Below, piece by piece: positions 1-9,256 of a DNA stretch of 64,000 bases (its first letter is position 1; the number at the start of each line of letters is the position of its first letter). Source of the stretch: Pseudomonas japonica (GTDB lineage: Bacteria > Pseudomonadota > Gammaproteobacteria > Pseudomonadales > Pseudomonadaceae); the NCBI RefSeq assembly GCF_013522925.1, contig NZ_JAAMQU010000001.1:248001-312000 (forward strand). The letters run 5' to 3'. Under the pieces are notes generated by a model that saw nothing but the letters and a program-made list of their open reading frames with translations, made no database searches and was not told the DNA's origin. Position numbers and translations under genes: made by a program.

Positions 1-339
1 CAGTTGGGTGGAAGCACCGGCTCGGCGATCGGTGCCGGCCTGGGCGGCGCTGCTGGTAGCGCAGTGGGTGCGGACAAGCACAGCCGTGGCGAAGCGGCGA
101 TTGGTGGCGCCCTGGGTGCAGCGGGCGGCAACGTGATCGGCCGCAGCGTAGGCGGCACCACTGGCAGCCTGATTGGTGCCGCAGCGGGCGGCGGCGCGGG
201 CGGCGCGCTGGGTAACTACATGGGCAGCGATGATGATCGTGACCGTGGCGGCAAAAAGTACCGCGGCCATGCCGATCGCCGTTGGGACCACGACCGTGGC
301 CACCATTACGGCCACCGCAAGCACTGGCGTCACCGCTGA
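1..339 (+). CDS. Glycine-zipper protein, 3' part (5' end outside window)
   Basis: The open frame runs in from the left edge, so the start is missing; only about 112 residues are visible. The first 75 visible residues are Gly/Ala-rich with repeated G-x3-G spacing (for example GGAAGSAVG, GGALGAAGG), the pattern of glycine-zipper segments that pack as membrane-inserted helices. The last 35 residues switch to a hydrophilic, His/Arg/Asp-rich tail ending HRKHWRHR. Proteins like this in Pseudomonas are annotated as glycine-zipper or YMGG-like envelope proteins of unknown function. A strong hairpin follows the stop. Function is not assigned beyond the glycine-zipper character. Confidence 0.7.
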   Translation, partial: QLGGSTGSAIGAGLGGAAGSAVGADKHSRGEAAIGGALGAAGGNVIGRSVGGTTGSLIGAAAGGGAGGALGNYMGSDDDRDRGGKKYRGHADRRWDHDRGHHYGHRKHWRHR

Positions 340-347
340 TCCCTCAC

Positions 348-375
348 GGGGCGGCCTCTGCCGCCCCTGTTTGGT
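348..375 (+). terminator. Rho-independent-type hairpin after the glycine-zipper gene
   Basis: GGGGCGGC (348-355) and GCCGCCCC (360-367) form a perfect 8-bp stem with a 4-base loop, 9 bases after the stop codon, followed by a short T/G-rich tail (TGTTTGG). The U-run is weak but the stem is strong. Confidence 0.6.
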
Positions 376-519
376 CGGATCCATTCCGACCAAATGCTGA
401 GCCTCCCTCTGTTCATTTCCTGAACGCGCGTTTACTCTGCCGCGCAATGTAACAGCATTGCGACATCATCCTGCGAACGACCCCTCACGCAGCGGTGTCG
501 GTACATCAGGAACCCCGCC

Positions 520-1257
520 ATGGCTGCACCCGACGACAACGGCGTTACCCATTTTCAACGCCTGGACCCTGCCCAGATCGATGTAGTGCTCGGGAGCGCC
601 CGCCTCCCTCGCCAAGCGCCGCCTGCCCGCCAGGGTTCCAGTGGTATCTGGCTTGCTGCCTTGGCCATCGTGGCTACCGCGGCCTGGGCCTGGCATGGCA
701 GCGATAGCCCCATAGCTGCGCCGCCTGACGGCACGGCCAGCCTGCCGCCAGTGCAAACTGCCGTGCATGAGCCCCGCCAGGTAGCAGTCGTGAATACCGC
801 CGTGGCGACCCGCGTAGTGAACCAGGTGGTCATCATCAATGCACCCGCCAAGCCTGCGCCAGTGCATTCAAGCGCGGCGCCCGAGCCGGTTGCAACGCAA
901 GCGCCTCAAGGCTTGGTGAGCGCCCAGTACCTGGCCCAGTTCAAGGCTGGCGGCGGCCGTACCGAAGCCTCCACCCAGCGGCCATACCAGATCGCTACCG
1001 TGACCATTCGCGAATGGGATGGGCCCAACCGGTATGTCGCCAAATGGCGAATCGAGGACAACCTGATCAACCAGGGCTCGGTGTGCTTCAACTTCCCGGC
1101 CGACAGCATTGAGCACCGTGAATGCCGCCGCGCGGCGCAGCAGTACTTCAAGGACCAGTGCAAGGATTGGACGCGCCGGGCAGAGAAAACCCGAGACAAG
1201 GAAACACGCGAAGCGAAAGCGCAGTACTGCGCAGTGGCGGGAGAGTTTGCGCCGTAA
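520..1257 (+). CDS. Hypothetical single-pass membrane protein with Cys-rich C-terminus
   Basis: 245 residues. A hydrophilic N-terminal stretch of about 40 residues is followed by one hydrophobic segment (about residues 43-60, GIWLAALAIVATAAWAWHG), then a Pro/Ala/Val-rich linker and a C-terminal domain from about residue 145. That domain carries four Cys (in VCF, ECR, QCK and YCA) and a Lys/Arg-rich helix (CKDWTRRAEKTRDKETREAK). The layout suggests a type II membrane protein with the Cys-rich part in the periplasm. A CAGGAA sequence sits 10-15 bases before the ATG. A frame opens on the opposite strand but lacks family character. I do not recognise the family. Confidence 0.7.
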   Translation: MAAPDDNGVTHFQRLDPAQIDVVLGSARLPRQAPPARQGSSGIWLAALAIVATAAWAWHGSDSPIAAPPDGTASLPPVQTAVHEPRQVAVVNTAVATRVVNQVVIINAPAKPAPVHSSAAPEPVATQAPQGLVSAQYLAQFKAGGGRTEASTQRPYQIATVTIREWDGPNRYVAKWRIEDNLINQGSVCFNFPADSIEHRECRRAAQQYFKDQCKDWTRRAEKTRDKETREAKAQYCAVAGEFAP

Positions 1258-1286
1258 GAGGCTGGCGCAAACGGGCAGCGATCCAT

Positions 1287-1342
1287 TCGCGAGCTACGCC
1301 CGCTTCCTATGAGGAAACGGGAGTAGCTTGCGAGGGTTTTTA
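1287..1342 (+). terminator. Long imperfect hairpin with T-run
   Basis: The arms at about 1287-1308 and 1312-1334 pair over 22 positions with three mismatches, and the right arm is followed by GGGTTTTTAC. It lies between the end of the plus-strand gene at 1257 and the end of pckA at 1340, so it probably terminates the plus-strand transcript. The arm sequence (GAGCTACGCCCGCTTCCT) resembles repeated intergenic hairpins of Pseudomonas. Confidence 0.6.
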
Positions 1343-2884
1343 CAGCTGCGGGCCAGCGGCGCGGATGGCGTCGGAAACTTCGAATTTCTTGAAGTTCTCG
1401 ATGAACAGCCCGGCCAGGCCTTTGGCGGCCTCGTCGTAAGCAGCGCCGTCTGACCAGGTGTTGCGTGGCTTGAGCAAAGCGGTATCAACGCCTGGGACGG
1501 CTTTTGGCACGTCCAGGTTGATGATGTCCAGGTGCTCGGTTTCCGCGCCTACCAGAGCGCCGCTCTGGATAGCCGCGATCACGCCACGGGTGGTCGGAAT
1601 GTTGAAGCGCTTGCCCACGCCATAGCCACCGCCGGTCCAGCCGGTGTTCACCAGGTACACCTTGGAGCCGAAGGCGCGGATGCGCTTGATCAGCAACTCG
1701 GCGTACACGCCAGCCGGGCGCGGGAAGAACGGCGCGCCGAAGCAGGTGGAGAAGGTCGACTTGATGCCAGCGCCAGAGCCCATTTCGGTCGAACCCACCA
1801 GGGCGGTGTAGCCGGACAGGAAGTGGTACGCCGCCTGCTCTTCACTGAGGATCGACACTGGCGGCAGTACACCGGTCAGGTCGCAGGTCAGGAAGATCAC
1901 TGCGTTAGGCTCGCCGCCCAGGTTTTTCGGAGCGATCTTGTCGATCAGCTCACGCGGATAGGCCGCACGGCTGTTCTGCGTCAGGCTGTCATCGGTGTAG
2001 TCGGGCAGGCGGGTTTCGGGGTTCAGCACCACGTTTTCCAGCACAGCGCCGAATTGGATGGCTTTCCAGATAACAGGCTCGTTCTTCTGGGTCAGGTCGA
2101 TGCACTTGGCATAGCAACCGCCCTCGATGTTGAACACCACGCCTTCGCCCCAGCCGTGCTCGTCGTCACCGATCAAGTAGCGGCTTTCGTCAGCAGACAG
2201 GGTGGTTTTGCCGGTGCCCGACAAACCGAAGAACAGGGTAACGTCGCCCTCTTCGCCCATGTTGGCCGCGCAGTGCATCGGCAGTACATCGGCATCCGGC
2301 AGCAGGAAGTTCTGCACCGAGAACATCGCTTTCTTCATTTCACCGGCGTAACGCATGCCAGCGATCAACACTTTCTTGGCGGCGAAGTTGATGATCACGC
2401 AGCCATCGGAGTTGGTGCCGTCGCGCTCGGGCTCGCAGGTGAACCATGGCGCGTTCAGCACTTGCCATTCCTGGCGCGAAGCCGGGTTGTACTGCTCCGG
2501 GTTGATGAACAGGCAGCGACCGAACAGGTTGTGCCAGGCAGTCTCGGTGGTCATTTTCACAGCCAGGTAGTGGCTGTCGTCAGACCCTACGTGAACATGC
2601 GAAACGAAGTGATCGCGCTCAGCCACATAGCCGCTTACCCGCTCCCAGAGGGCATCGAAGCGGTCTGCGGGGAATTTGCGGTTGATAGGGCCCCAGGCGA
2701 TGGAATCCTGGGTGGACGGCTCTTCCACGATAAAGCGGTCGACCGGAGAACGCCCGGTACGGTGCCCGGTTTTCACGACCAGCGAGCCATTGGCGGCAAG
2801 CTCACCTTCACCGCGACGGATGGCCTCTTCGACCAGTTGAGCGATGCTGATATCGGTATACACGGCGTTTTTGGCTTGCGTCAT
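1340..2884 (-). CDS. pckA: Phosphoenolpyruvate carboxykinase (ATP)
   Basis: 514 residues, normal length for the ATP-dependent enzyme. It decarboxylates and phosphorylates oxaloacetate to phosphoenolpyruvate in the cytosol, the first committed step of gluconeogenesis. The kinase-1a P-loop [11 protein letters not shown] is at residues 220-230 and the kinase-2 motif IGDDEHGW at 238-245. The substrate-binding segment around RTGRSP (42-47) and the [13 protein letters not shown] region are intact. It is monocistronic here, facing the plus-strand gene at 520. An inverted repeat lies just upstream of the start (see 2925-2951). Confidence 0.97.
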   Translation of the reverse strand: MTQAKNAVYTDISIAQLVEEAIRRGEGELAANGSLVVKTGHRTGRSPVDRFIVEEPSTQDSIAWGPINRKFPADRFDALWERVSGYVAERDHFVSHVHVGSDDSHYLAVKMTTETAWHNLFGRCLFINPEQYNPASRQEWQVLNAPWFTCEPERDGTNSDGCVIINFAAKKVLIAGMRYAGEMKKAMFSVQNFLLPDADVLPMHCAANMGEEGDVTLFFGLSGTGKTTLSADESRYLIGDDEHGWGEGVVFNIEGGCYAKCIDLTQKNEPVIWKAIQFGAVLENVVLNPETRLPDYTDDSLTQNSRAAYPRELIDKIAPKNLGGEPNAVIFLTCDLTGVLPPVSILSEEQAAYHFLSGYTALVGSTEMGSGAGIKSTFSTCFGAPFFPRPAGVYAELLIKRIRAFGSKVYLVNTGWTGGGYGVGKRFNIPTTRGVIAAIQSGALVGAETEHLDIINLDVPKAVPGVDTALLKPRNTWSDGAAYDEAAKGLAGLFIENFKKFEVSDAIRAAGPQL

Positions 2885-2924
2885 GAGAATCCCCGTCGGC
2901 GATTAGCCGAGTGCTCCAAACGTT

Positions 2925-2951
2925 TGTAGTAGAAAACCGCACCCTACTACA
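2925..2951 (-). promoter_or_regulatory. Inverted repeat upstream of pckA, possible operator
   Basis: TGTAGTAG (2925-2932) and CTACTACA (2944-2951) form a perfect 8-bp inverted repeat with an 11-base spacer, 41-67 bases before the pckA start. A CATAAT-like -10 for pckA lies just upstream of it on the minus strand, so a bound protein could act on pckA initiation or elongation. Another TTGTAG half-site occurs nearby. The regulator is unknown. Confidence 0.4.
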
Positions 2952-3060
2952 GCTAAAAAGTGGCCGGATTATGCCTACAACCAAGGGAAAAGAGTAGCTC
3001 CCTACGGTTAAAACGGCGCTATTCCGGCGCCTGCAGCCTTATTTACGTTGCTGAATCTGT

Positions 3061-3963
3061 TCAGTGACGACTATCTGACGGTGCATCGACCCCGCCGCCG
3101 CTAAATAGTTGCGCCAAGTCTGCCGCATCGAACAGATAACGCTCATTACAGAACTGGCAATCGAGCTCTACCACGCCGTCGCCTTCCTCGAGCAATGCCT
3201 TCGCGTCCTCTTCACCGAGGGTGATGATCGCGCGTCCGGATCGCTCCCGCGAGCAACTGCACTGAAACACGATCGCCTGGCGATCGAACAACCGCACCTC
3301 TTCTTCGTGATAAAGCCGATGCAGTACGGTTTCGTTGCTCAGGCCAAGCAACTCCTCCGTTTTCAAGGTATCTGCCAGTGCCAACAGGTGCTGCCAATTG
3401 GCCTGCCTGTCGTCCGGGTCTTTGCGTTTGTCTGTGGGCAACTGCTGCAACAGCATCCCGCGGGCACGCTGACCATCAGCCTCCAGCCAGAAGCGGGTAC
3501 CTAGCTGCTCGGACATCGCAAAGTAGTTCGAGAAACACGCCGCCAGGCTCTCGCCATCCAGGGCCACTATACCTTGATAGCGCTGCCCTTCAGTGGGGTC
3601 GATGGTCATCGCCAGAGTGCCATTGGGCATCAGCTCCTGCAAGTCGTTCGCCGTACCGATCAGCGCCTCGTCATAGCGCGCCAGGCCCCGGATTTCCAAG
3701 GCATTGGAACACTCCACCATCAGCAGCGGAACCGGCCCCTCGGACCTCGCCTGCAGTATCAGCAACCCGTCGAATTTCAGGGTACCTGCGAGCAGCGCGG
3801 CGGCTGCGATGAACTCGCCCAAAAGCTTCGCCACAGGCTCAGGGTAGGTGTGCCTGGCGAGCACTTCGTTGTAGCTGCTCTCGACGGACACCATTTCGCC
3901 TCGCACGTCGGCGTCGTCGAAGATGAAACGTTGGGTGAAATCGGTGCTTGGCAAATCGTGCAT
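3061..3963 (-). CDS. hslO: Redox-regulated chaperone Hsp33
   Basis: 300 residues from the ATG at 3963 (an ATG five codons earlier is possible but adds non-conserved residues). Hsp33 is a cytosolic holdase switched on by oxidation. The C-terminal zinc-binding redox switch is complete: CSC at 235/237 and CQFC at 269/272. The N-terminal domain begins [20 protein letters not shown], typical of the family. It lies between pckA and a divergent PAP2 phosphatase gene and close to hslR, the order remembered for P. aeruginosa. Confidence 0.95.
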   Translation of the reverse strand: MHDLPSTDFTQRFIFDDADVRGEMVSVESSYNEVLARHTYPEPVAKLLGEFIAAAALLAGTLKFDGLLILQARSEGPVPLLMVECSNALEIRGLARYDEALIGTANDLQELMPNGTLAMTIDPTEGQRYQGIVALDGESLAACFSNYFAMSEQLGTRFWLEADGQRARGMLLQQLPTDKRKDPDDRQANWQHLLALADTLKTEELLGLSNETVLHRLYHEEEVRLFDRQAIVFQCSCSRERSGRAIITLGEEDAKALLEEGDGVVELDCQFCNERYLFDAADLAQLFSGGGVDAPSDSRH

Positions 3964-4072
3964 AGGTTCGGCTATCACAGAAAGATGACAAAATATGTAT
4001 CGGCGCTTGTATAAAGCCCGACTCGAAGCACCGCCTGGGTGCGAGTGGATGTCGCCTGATTTAGAGGTCTAT

Positions 4073-4870
4073 ATGAACAAACCGGCACTGTTCCGGGCAA
4101 GCTGGAATCCGCGCGGGCTGGCCCTGTGCAATCTGATCGCGGTTGCGTTGCTGGGCGTGTGGCTGTGGCCAGCGGGCCATGCAGCCTTTACCTCGTTCGA
4201 CGAAGCGCTGTTTAACCTGCTGAATCAGCCACTGGCGACCAGCACAGGCTGGCGTTATGTATGGACCCTGGGCAGCCTGCGCCCGTTCGACGCGCTGGTC
4301 GGGCTTATTCTACTGGCGCTGTTGATTCGCGGCGACTGGGTTTTCAAGGCAACCCAGGTTCGCCAGGCCTTTTGGGGGTTCATTGCTACGCTGCTGCTGT
4401 TGCTGGTGGTGCGCGCGCTGTTTTCGAAACTATGCGATGGCATGGGTTGGCAACATGACAGCCCGACCATGGTGCTCCCGGGCGCGGTTCACCTGAGCGA
4501 CTGGTACCCTCATCTGGAGCGCAAATGGGAGCTGAAGGACCAGTCAAGCTCAAGCTTCCCCGGTGACCATGCATCAGTGTTGCTGATCTGGGCCTTTTAT
4601 ATGACGTTCTCCAGCCGTACCGCTGCCCAGCGTGTAGTGGTCTGGGCGCTTGCGCTGCTGTTCATGATGCCTCGGCTGGTTGCTGGCGCTCATTGGGGGC
4701 AGGACGATTACATCGGTGGCATGATCATGGCGCTGCTGGCACTGGGCTGGTCTTGCCATACGCCGTTCCTGGCGCACACCAGCGCCTGGCTGGCAAAGCT
4801 CACCGCGCCGCTCTTTACTCTTCTTGAACGCCTGCCGGTAGTAAACAGGCTCAGCGTTATCCGCACCTAA
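4073..4870 (+). CDS. PAP2-family phosphatase, membrane
   Basis: 265 residues from ATG 4073; an upstream ATG at 3995 would add 26 hydrophilic residues and is less likely. There are several hydrophobic segments. The PAP2 signature appears as SSSFPGDHAS (motif 2, with the catalytic His) and RLVAGAHWGQDDYIGG (motif 3, His and Asp). A Lys (KLCDGMGWQHDSP) may stand for motif 1. Such enzymes dephosphorylate or transfer phosphate among lipid phosphates (undecaprenyl pyrophosphate, lipid A, phosphatidic acid) at the periplasmic membrane face. The large loop between motif 1 and 2 resembles LpxT-like lipid A phosphotransferases, but that is only a possibility. It is divergent from hslO and convergent with hslR (4-base overlap of ends). 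Confidence 0.85.
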   Translation: MNKPALFRASWNPRGLALCNLIAVALLGVWLWPAGHAAFTSFDEALFNLLNQPLATSTGWRYVWTLGSLRPFDALVGLILLALLIRGDWVFKATQVRQAFWGFIATLLLLLVVRALFSKLCDGMGWQHDSPTMVLPGAVHLSDWYPHLERKWELKDQSSSSFPGDHASVLLIWAFYMTFSSRTAAQRVVVWALALLFMMPRLVAGAHWGQDDYIGGMIMALLALGWSCHTPFLAHTSAWLAKLTAPLFTLLERLPVVNRLSVIRT

Positions 4871-5265
4871 CCTTCGGAGCGAAACTGAAACAGCTGCCGC
4901 CGCTGTTTCTTGGTGGGCTTGCCATCAGTGCTTACACCGAGGGCGCCCGCCTTGCGTAGCGCGGCCGCCTTCTCACGGCGGGCGATGCTTTCTTCGGTTT
5001 CGGCATACAAGCGCTGCGCCTCGGGCGCACCGCGGCGCACATCGGATAGCGCCGATACCACTACCGTCCGCTCGTCGAACCCGGTTCGCAATTGGTACTC
5101 GTCGCCGATTTTCGGCTCCTTGCCGGGCTTGCAGCGCTCGCCGCGGAAATGAACCTTTCCGCTCTCGATAGCTGCCTTGGCCAGGGCCCGTGTTTTATAG
5201 AAACGCGCCGCCCACAGCCACTTGTCCAGGCGGACTTTTTCATCATGCTCAGCTTGCTGCGCCAC
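4867..5265 (-). CDS. hslR: Ribosome-associated heat-shock protein Hsp15
   Basis: 132 residues with a GTG start at 5265; no ATG is available in frame before the conserved domain. An S4 RNA-binding domain occupies about residues 10-70 (KVRLDKWLWAARFYKTRALA), followed by a basic tail. Hsp15 binds 50S subunits that carry a nascent chain attached to tRNA after translation is aborted. The gene ends 4 bases inside the PAP2 gene, tail to tail, and is divergent from rimB. Confidence 0.93.
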   Translation of the reverse strand: MAQQAEHDEKVRLDKWLWAARFYKTRALAKAAIESGKVHFRGERCKPGKEPKIGDEYQLRTGFDERTVVVSALSDVRRGAPEAQRLYAETEESIARREKAAALRKAGALGVSTDGKPTKKQRRQLFQFRSEG

Positions 5266-5468
5266 TGCCTGACCTCAATTCGAAACATTCAATCACTCTA
5301 CTACCCTCGCGGCGGGATGCAACGCAGCGTTGCTTTGTTTACAGTGCGGCACATGCTGCAACGTGACGCAATCAGGGCCGTGCCGTGGTCTATGCAAATG
5401 CAAGTGACCGCGCAGGCCTTGGCTTCGGGCCCGCCTTGTATGGGGCGTTTTACTTCAGGCGATTCTTG

Positions 5469-5951
5469 TTGAAGACTTTCGACCACCTCACTGTCATTGG
5501 CCTGCGGGAATGGATTGCCCTACCGGAACTGGGCGTGGCGGGCCTTCGCGCCAAGATCGATACCGGCGCAAGTACCTCCAGCCTGCACGCCACTGAGATC
5601 GAGCCGTTCGAGCGTAACGGCGAGCGCTGGGTGCGGTTCAACGCTCACCTGGGCTCTGTTGTGCAATTGCGGCACCGGCGCTGCGAGGCGCCACTGGTGG
5701 CAAGGAAAACGATCAAAAGCTCCAACGGCCTGGCGCAAACCCGCTACGTGATCCGCACATTGCTGGCACTGGGCGACCGCGTCTGGCAGGTGGAATTTAC
5801 ATTGGCGTGCCGCAAGGCCATGCGGTACCGCTTGCTGCTGGGGTCCAAGGCACTCATAGACGGCCAATTGGTCGTAAACCCTGGCGAAAAGTATGTGCAG
5901 GACAAACCGGTATCTCCGGCCTCCCTTTCAATTGCCCCAGGTGTTCAATGA
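5469..5951 (+). CDS. rimB: RimB-type retropepsin-like protease ('ATP-dependent zinc protease' family)
   Basis: 160 residues from a TTG at 5469; the conserved start [14 protein letters not shown] follows directly, while the ATG at 5385 adds 28 residues without family character. The motif [13 protein letters not shown] (about residues 29-41) is the aspartic-protease-like DTGA loop of this family. In fluorescent pseudomonads the gene belongs to the rim operon, where RimB works with RimK in glutamylation of ribosomal protein S6. The stop overlaps the rimK start (ATGA at 5948-5951), so the two are translationally coupled. Confidence 0.85.
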   Translation: MKTFDHLTVIGLREWIALPELGVAGLRAKIDTGASTSSLHATEIEPFERNGERWVRFNAHLGSVVQLRHRRCEAPLVARKTIKSSNGLAQTRYVIRTLLALGDRVWQVEFTLACRKAMRYRLLLGSKALIDGQLVVNPGEKYVQDKPVSPASLSIAPGVQ

Positions 5952-6853
5952 AGATCGCTGTGCTATCGCGCAACCCGCGCCTGTACTCCACCCGCCGCCT
6001 GGTTGAAGCCGGTACCGAGCGAGGCCATGAAATGGTAGTGGTGGATACGCTTCGAGCGTACATGAACATCGCCAGCCACAAGCCTCAGATCCACTACCGG
6101 GGTAAGCCGCTGGAAGGTTTCGATGCGGTCATTCCGCGCATCGGCGCTTCGGTGACCTTCTATGGTTGCGCGGTATTGCGCCAGTTCGAAATGATGGGAG
6201 TGTTCCCCCTCAACGAGTCGGTCGCCATTGCGCGTTCCCGGGACAAGTTGCGCTCGCTGCAGTTGCTGTCCCGCAAGGGTGTAGGGCTGCCGGTTACCGG
6301 CTTCGCGCACTCTCCGGATGACATCCCCGACCTCATTCGCATGGTCAATGGCGCGCCTCTGGTCATCAAGGTATTGGAGGGCACTCAAGGGATTGGCGTG
6401 GTGCTTTGCGAAACCACCAAGGCTGCGGAATCGGTAATCGAGGCTTTCATGGGCCTGAAACAGAACATCATGGTTCAGGAGTACATTCAGGAAGCCGGCG
6501 GCGCGGATATTCGCTGTTTCGTGGTAGGCGACAAGGTGATCGCCTCGATGAAGCGCCAGGCCAAGCCGGGAGAGTTTCGCTCCAACCTTCACCGCGGTGG
6601 CAGCGCCAGCCTGATCAAAATCACACCTGAAGAGCGGATGACCGCCATTCGCGCCGCCCGGGTAATGGGCCTGAGCGTTGCGGGCGTGGACATTCTACGG
6701 TCCAATCACGGCCCGCTTGTGATGGAAGTCAACTCGTCGCCGGGCCTCGAAGGGATCGAGTCCACCACAGGCAAGAACGTGGCGAGCATGATCATCGAGC
6801 ATCTGGAAAAGAACAGCGGCCCCAACCTCACCCGCACCCGGGGCAAGGGCTAG
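5948..6853 (+). CDS. rimK: Ribosomal protein S6--L-glutamate ligase
   Basis: 301 residues. It is an ATP-grasp ligase that adds glutamates to the C-terminus of ribosomal protein S6 and can make short poly-glutamate. The N-terminal [18 protein letters not shown], the ATP-grasp core ([35 protein letters not shown]) and the metal-binding end [13 protein letters not shown] are all present. The start is the ATG overlapping the rimB stop, which removes 47 residues of an upstream open frame. It ends just before the convergent sensor kinase. Confidence 0.96.
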   Translation: MKIAVLSRNPRLYSTRRLVEAGTERGHEMVVVDTLRAYMNIASHKPQIHYRGKPLEGFDAVIPRIGASVTFYGCAVLRQFEMMGVFPLNESVAIARSRDKLRSLQLLSRKGVGLPVTGFAHSPDDIPDLIRMVNGAPLVIKVLEGTQGIGVVLCETTKAAESVIEAFMGLKQNIMVQEYIQEAGGADIRCFVVGDKVIASMKRQAKPGEFRSNLHRGGSASLIKITPEERMTAIRAARVMGLSVAGVDILRSNHGPLVMEVNSSPGLEGIESTTGKNVASMIIEHLEKNSGPNLTRTRGKG

Positions 6854-6876
6854 CAGGCTTCGCCCTGGGCGCTGCC

Positions 6877-8187
6877 TTACACAGCGTCCCGGGGCAGCAT
6901 CAGGTTGAGCGGCAAGCGCACCCGTGCTTCCAGGCCACCCCCTGCGCGGTTGCGCAGCTCCACGTTACCCCCATGCATCGACGCGATGCGCTTGACGATC
7001 GCCAGGCCAAGCCCGGTCCCCTTGCTGCGGGCACGGTCGCCTCGGGTGAATGGATTGAAGATGCCTTCGAACTCTTCGGGGTTTATGCCTTCACCACGGT
7101 CCAGCACGCTGAGTACAACGTAAGGCGCGCTGGAATCCCCGGACACGAACGCTGCAACTTCCACACCTTTGCCCGCATGGTACAGGGCATTACCGATCAG
7201 GTTGTTCAGTAGCCGCTTGATGGAAACCCGCCGTAGCGGGAAGGGGGGAATAGGCTCCAGGCACAACCTCACCCTGTGCTCAGGCTGGTTGAAGGGTGCG
7301 ACAACTTCTTCTACCAGCGCGCAAAGGTCGGCCTCCTCCACGGTTTCGTCCCGGCCATCCCGGATGAATGCAAGGAATTGATCAAGGATCGCGTCCATAT
7401 CCTCGATGTCCCGAACCATTTCATCCGCGAACTCGTTATCGCTGCTCATCAGCTCAAGGGACAGGCGCAGGCGCGTGAGCGGTGTGCGAAGGTCATGGGA
7501 CACCCCGGCCAACATCAGTTCCCGCTCGCGCCCGGCCTGCTCCACATCCTCGGCCATCTGGTTGAAGGCGCTGTATACCTCCGTCATTTCGCTGGGCGTG
7601 TCACTGATCGGCAAGCGAACACTGCGCCCCTGCCCCAGCTGCCTTGCCGCGAACACCAGGTTTTTCAGTGGCTGGTTGAGCTGCCGAACGAAAATCCAGG
7701 CCGACGCCGTCGACAGTAACCCGATTGCCAGGAACCACCCGAGTACGCTCCAGATCTTCTGCCCGCGAAGTGGGTGTGGGTACAGTGGCACTTTCAGCCA
7801 GTCTGGCCCGATGCTGGGTGCTCTCACCCATAAGGCAGGGGGCACATGCACACGCAACCGCACTTCCGTGTCTTCGCCCAGCTCGGCCTGCATCTGCCGC
7901 TGGTAGATTTCGCTGTAGGGCCAGTGCTGTTCGCCTTCCGGAACGGCCTCTCCGGAAACACGAAGCAGGCCCGCCGCTTCCGCGATTCGGCCCTGATTGG
8001 TTTCGTCCGCGGACCAATAGGCACGCAGCGTGAGCGCGACACCATGGCTGTACTGCCGATCGACCAATACGTCTTCGTTCATCAGCAGGTAAACGAGCGT
8101 CAACGCCTTGGAAAAAAGCACAACGGCCAGGACCAGCCACAATGTGCGAGCGAAGAAGCTTTGGGGGAACCAAACGGGGGTTTTCAT
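6877..8187 (-). CDS. amgS: EnvZ/AmgS-type sensor histidine kinase
   Basis: 436 residues from ATG 8187; an upstream ATG at 8214 adds only nine residues. Order: transmembrane helix about 12-36, periplasmic sensor 37-143, transmembrane helix about 145-168, HAMP, HisKA with the phospho-acceptor His231 (AGVSHDLRTPLTR), then HATPase with N-box (NLIGNALYHAG), G1 (DRGEGI) and G2 (SKGTGLGLAIVK). It is the membrane partner of the OmpR-type regulator just upstream. In P. aeruginosa this pair is AmgRS, which responds to envelope stress from misfolded proteins and affects aminoglycoside tolerance; that role is inferred from position and family. Confidence 0.9.
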   Translation of the reverse strand: MKTPVWFPQSFFARTLWLVLAVVLFSKALTLVYLLMNEDVLVDRQYSHGVALTLRAYWSADETNQGRIAEAAGLLRVSGEAVPEGEQHWPYSEIYQRQMQAELGEDTEVRLRVHVPPALWVRAPSIGPDWLKVPLYPHPLRGQKIWSVLGWFLAIGLLSTASAWIFVRQLNQPLKNLVFAARQLGQGRSVRLPISDTPSEMTEVYSAFNQMAEDVEQAGRERELMLAGVSHDLRTPLTRLRLSLELMSSDNEFADEMVRDIEDMDAILDQFLAFIRDGRDETVEEADLCALVEEVVAPFNQPEHRVRLCLEPIPPFPLRRVSIKRLLNNLIGNALYHAGKGVEVAAFVSGDSSAPYVVLSVLDRGEGINPEEFEGIFNPFTRGDRARSKGTGLGLAIVKRIASMHGGNVELRNRAGGGLEARVRLPLNLMLPRDAV

Positions 8188-8286
8188 GAATGCCAGCTTA
8201 CCTCGGAGCCACACGCCGAGCGCCCCGGCAACAGCAGAAAGCAGGCAGGCAGCGCTTCAAAGGCGCTACCTGCCTGCGGGAAAGAA

Positions 8287-9027
8287 TCAACGGCCGCTGT
8301 TGCCGTCGGGCACGAACACGTAGCCGACACCCCAGACGGTCTGGATATAACGGGGTTTGGACGGGTCGGGCTCGATCATGCGGCGCAACCTGGAGATTTG
8401 TACGTCGATGGACCGCTCCAGGGCATCCCACTCGCGGCCGCGCGCCAAACTCATCAGCTTGTCGCGGGTAAGTGGTTCCCGGGCATGCGTGACCAGGGCC
8501 TTGAGCACGGCGAACTCTCCCGTGGTGAGCATGTGCACCTCCTCGCCGCGCTTGAGCTCCCGCGTGGCAAGAGATAGCTCATAATCGCCGAACGTGACGG
8601 TTTCGTCGCTGGCACCCGGCGCACCCGGAACCGGCGTGGACTGGCGGCGCAACACCGCCCTCACCCGAGCGGCGAGCTCATCCGGGTTGAAGGGCTTGGC
8701 CAGGTAATCGTCGGCGCCTAGCTCAAGCCCCTTGATACGGCTGAGCTCGTCACCCTTGGCGGTGAGCATGATGATGGGGATCTGGTTGTCCGCCGCGCGC
8801 AGGCGCCTGCAGGCCGACAGGCCATCTTCGCCCGGCAGCATGAGGTCGAGCACGATCAGGTTGAACACCTCGCGACTTAGCAGGCGATCCATTTGTTCGA
8901 CGTTGGGCACTGCGCGGGCCCGGTAGCCTTTGCTGACGAAGAAGCGCTCCAGCAGGCTGCTCAATCCGGGGTCGTCATCCACGATGAGGATTTTTTCGCC
9001 TTCACTGGTTTGGGCGGTGCTGCTCAT
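8287..9027 (-). CDS. amgR: OmpR/AmgR-type response regulator
   Basis: 246 residues. The receiver domain has acidic pocket DDD at 17-19, phospho-acceptor Asp61 (VLDLMLPGEDG) and the conserved Lys (AKPFNPDEL). The C-terminal winged-helix DNA-binding domain ends RLRRMIEPDPSKPRYIQTVW and is OmpR/PhoB type. It lies upstream of the kinase gene in the same direction with about 100 bases between, an ordinary two-component operon. It may be called ompR in other Pseudomonas annotations. Confidence 0.93.
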   Translation of the reverse strand: MSSTAQTSEGEKILIVDDDPGLSSLLERFFVSKGYRARAVPNVEQMDRLLSREVFNLIVLDLMLPGEDGLSACRRLRAADNQIPIIMLTAKGDELSRIKGLELGADDYLAKPFNPDELAARVRAVLRRQSTPVPGAPGASDETVTFGDYELSLATRELKRGEEVHMLTTGEFAVLKALVTHAREPLTRDKLMSLARGREWDALERSIDVQISRLRRMIEPDPSKPRYIQTVWGVGYVFVPDGNSGR

Positions 9028-9165
9028 GAATAACTCCTTTGCTGTCGGCGCGCATTATGGCGCAGCCGCCGGGGGACGTGCTTCGCGCATTGTTAGCAGA
9101 TTTTTCGCCAAGGGATTGTGAAGGGCAAATTCCCCGGCCGCGGCCCTTTGCCACGCTCGGCTGGT

Positions 9166-9171
9166 TATAAT
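9166..9171 (+). promoter_or_regulatory. -10 element of tex
   Basis: A perfect TATAAT at 9166-9171 lies 86 bases before the tex ATG. No good -35 match is visible at 16-18 bases, so it may depend on an activator or on flanking bases. The upstream neighbour is divergent. Confidence 0.5.
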
Positions 9172-9256
9172 GCGACGCTTTTTCCGCCGGCGAGTGCCGG
9201 CCCGGTTTGCCGCTGCCCCATCGCAGGTGCACGCATTACAGAATTCAGGTGGTTTT

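Noticed and set aside
1532..2929. 465-codon plus-strand frame over pckA
   Set aside because: Antisense shadow of a clear PckA; composition (His/Val/Gly/Gln-rich) is typical of shadow frames.
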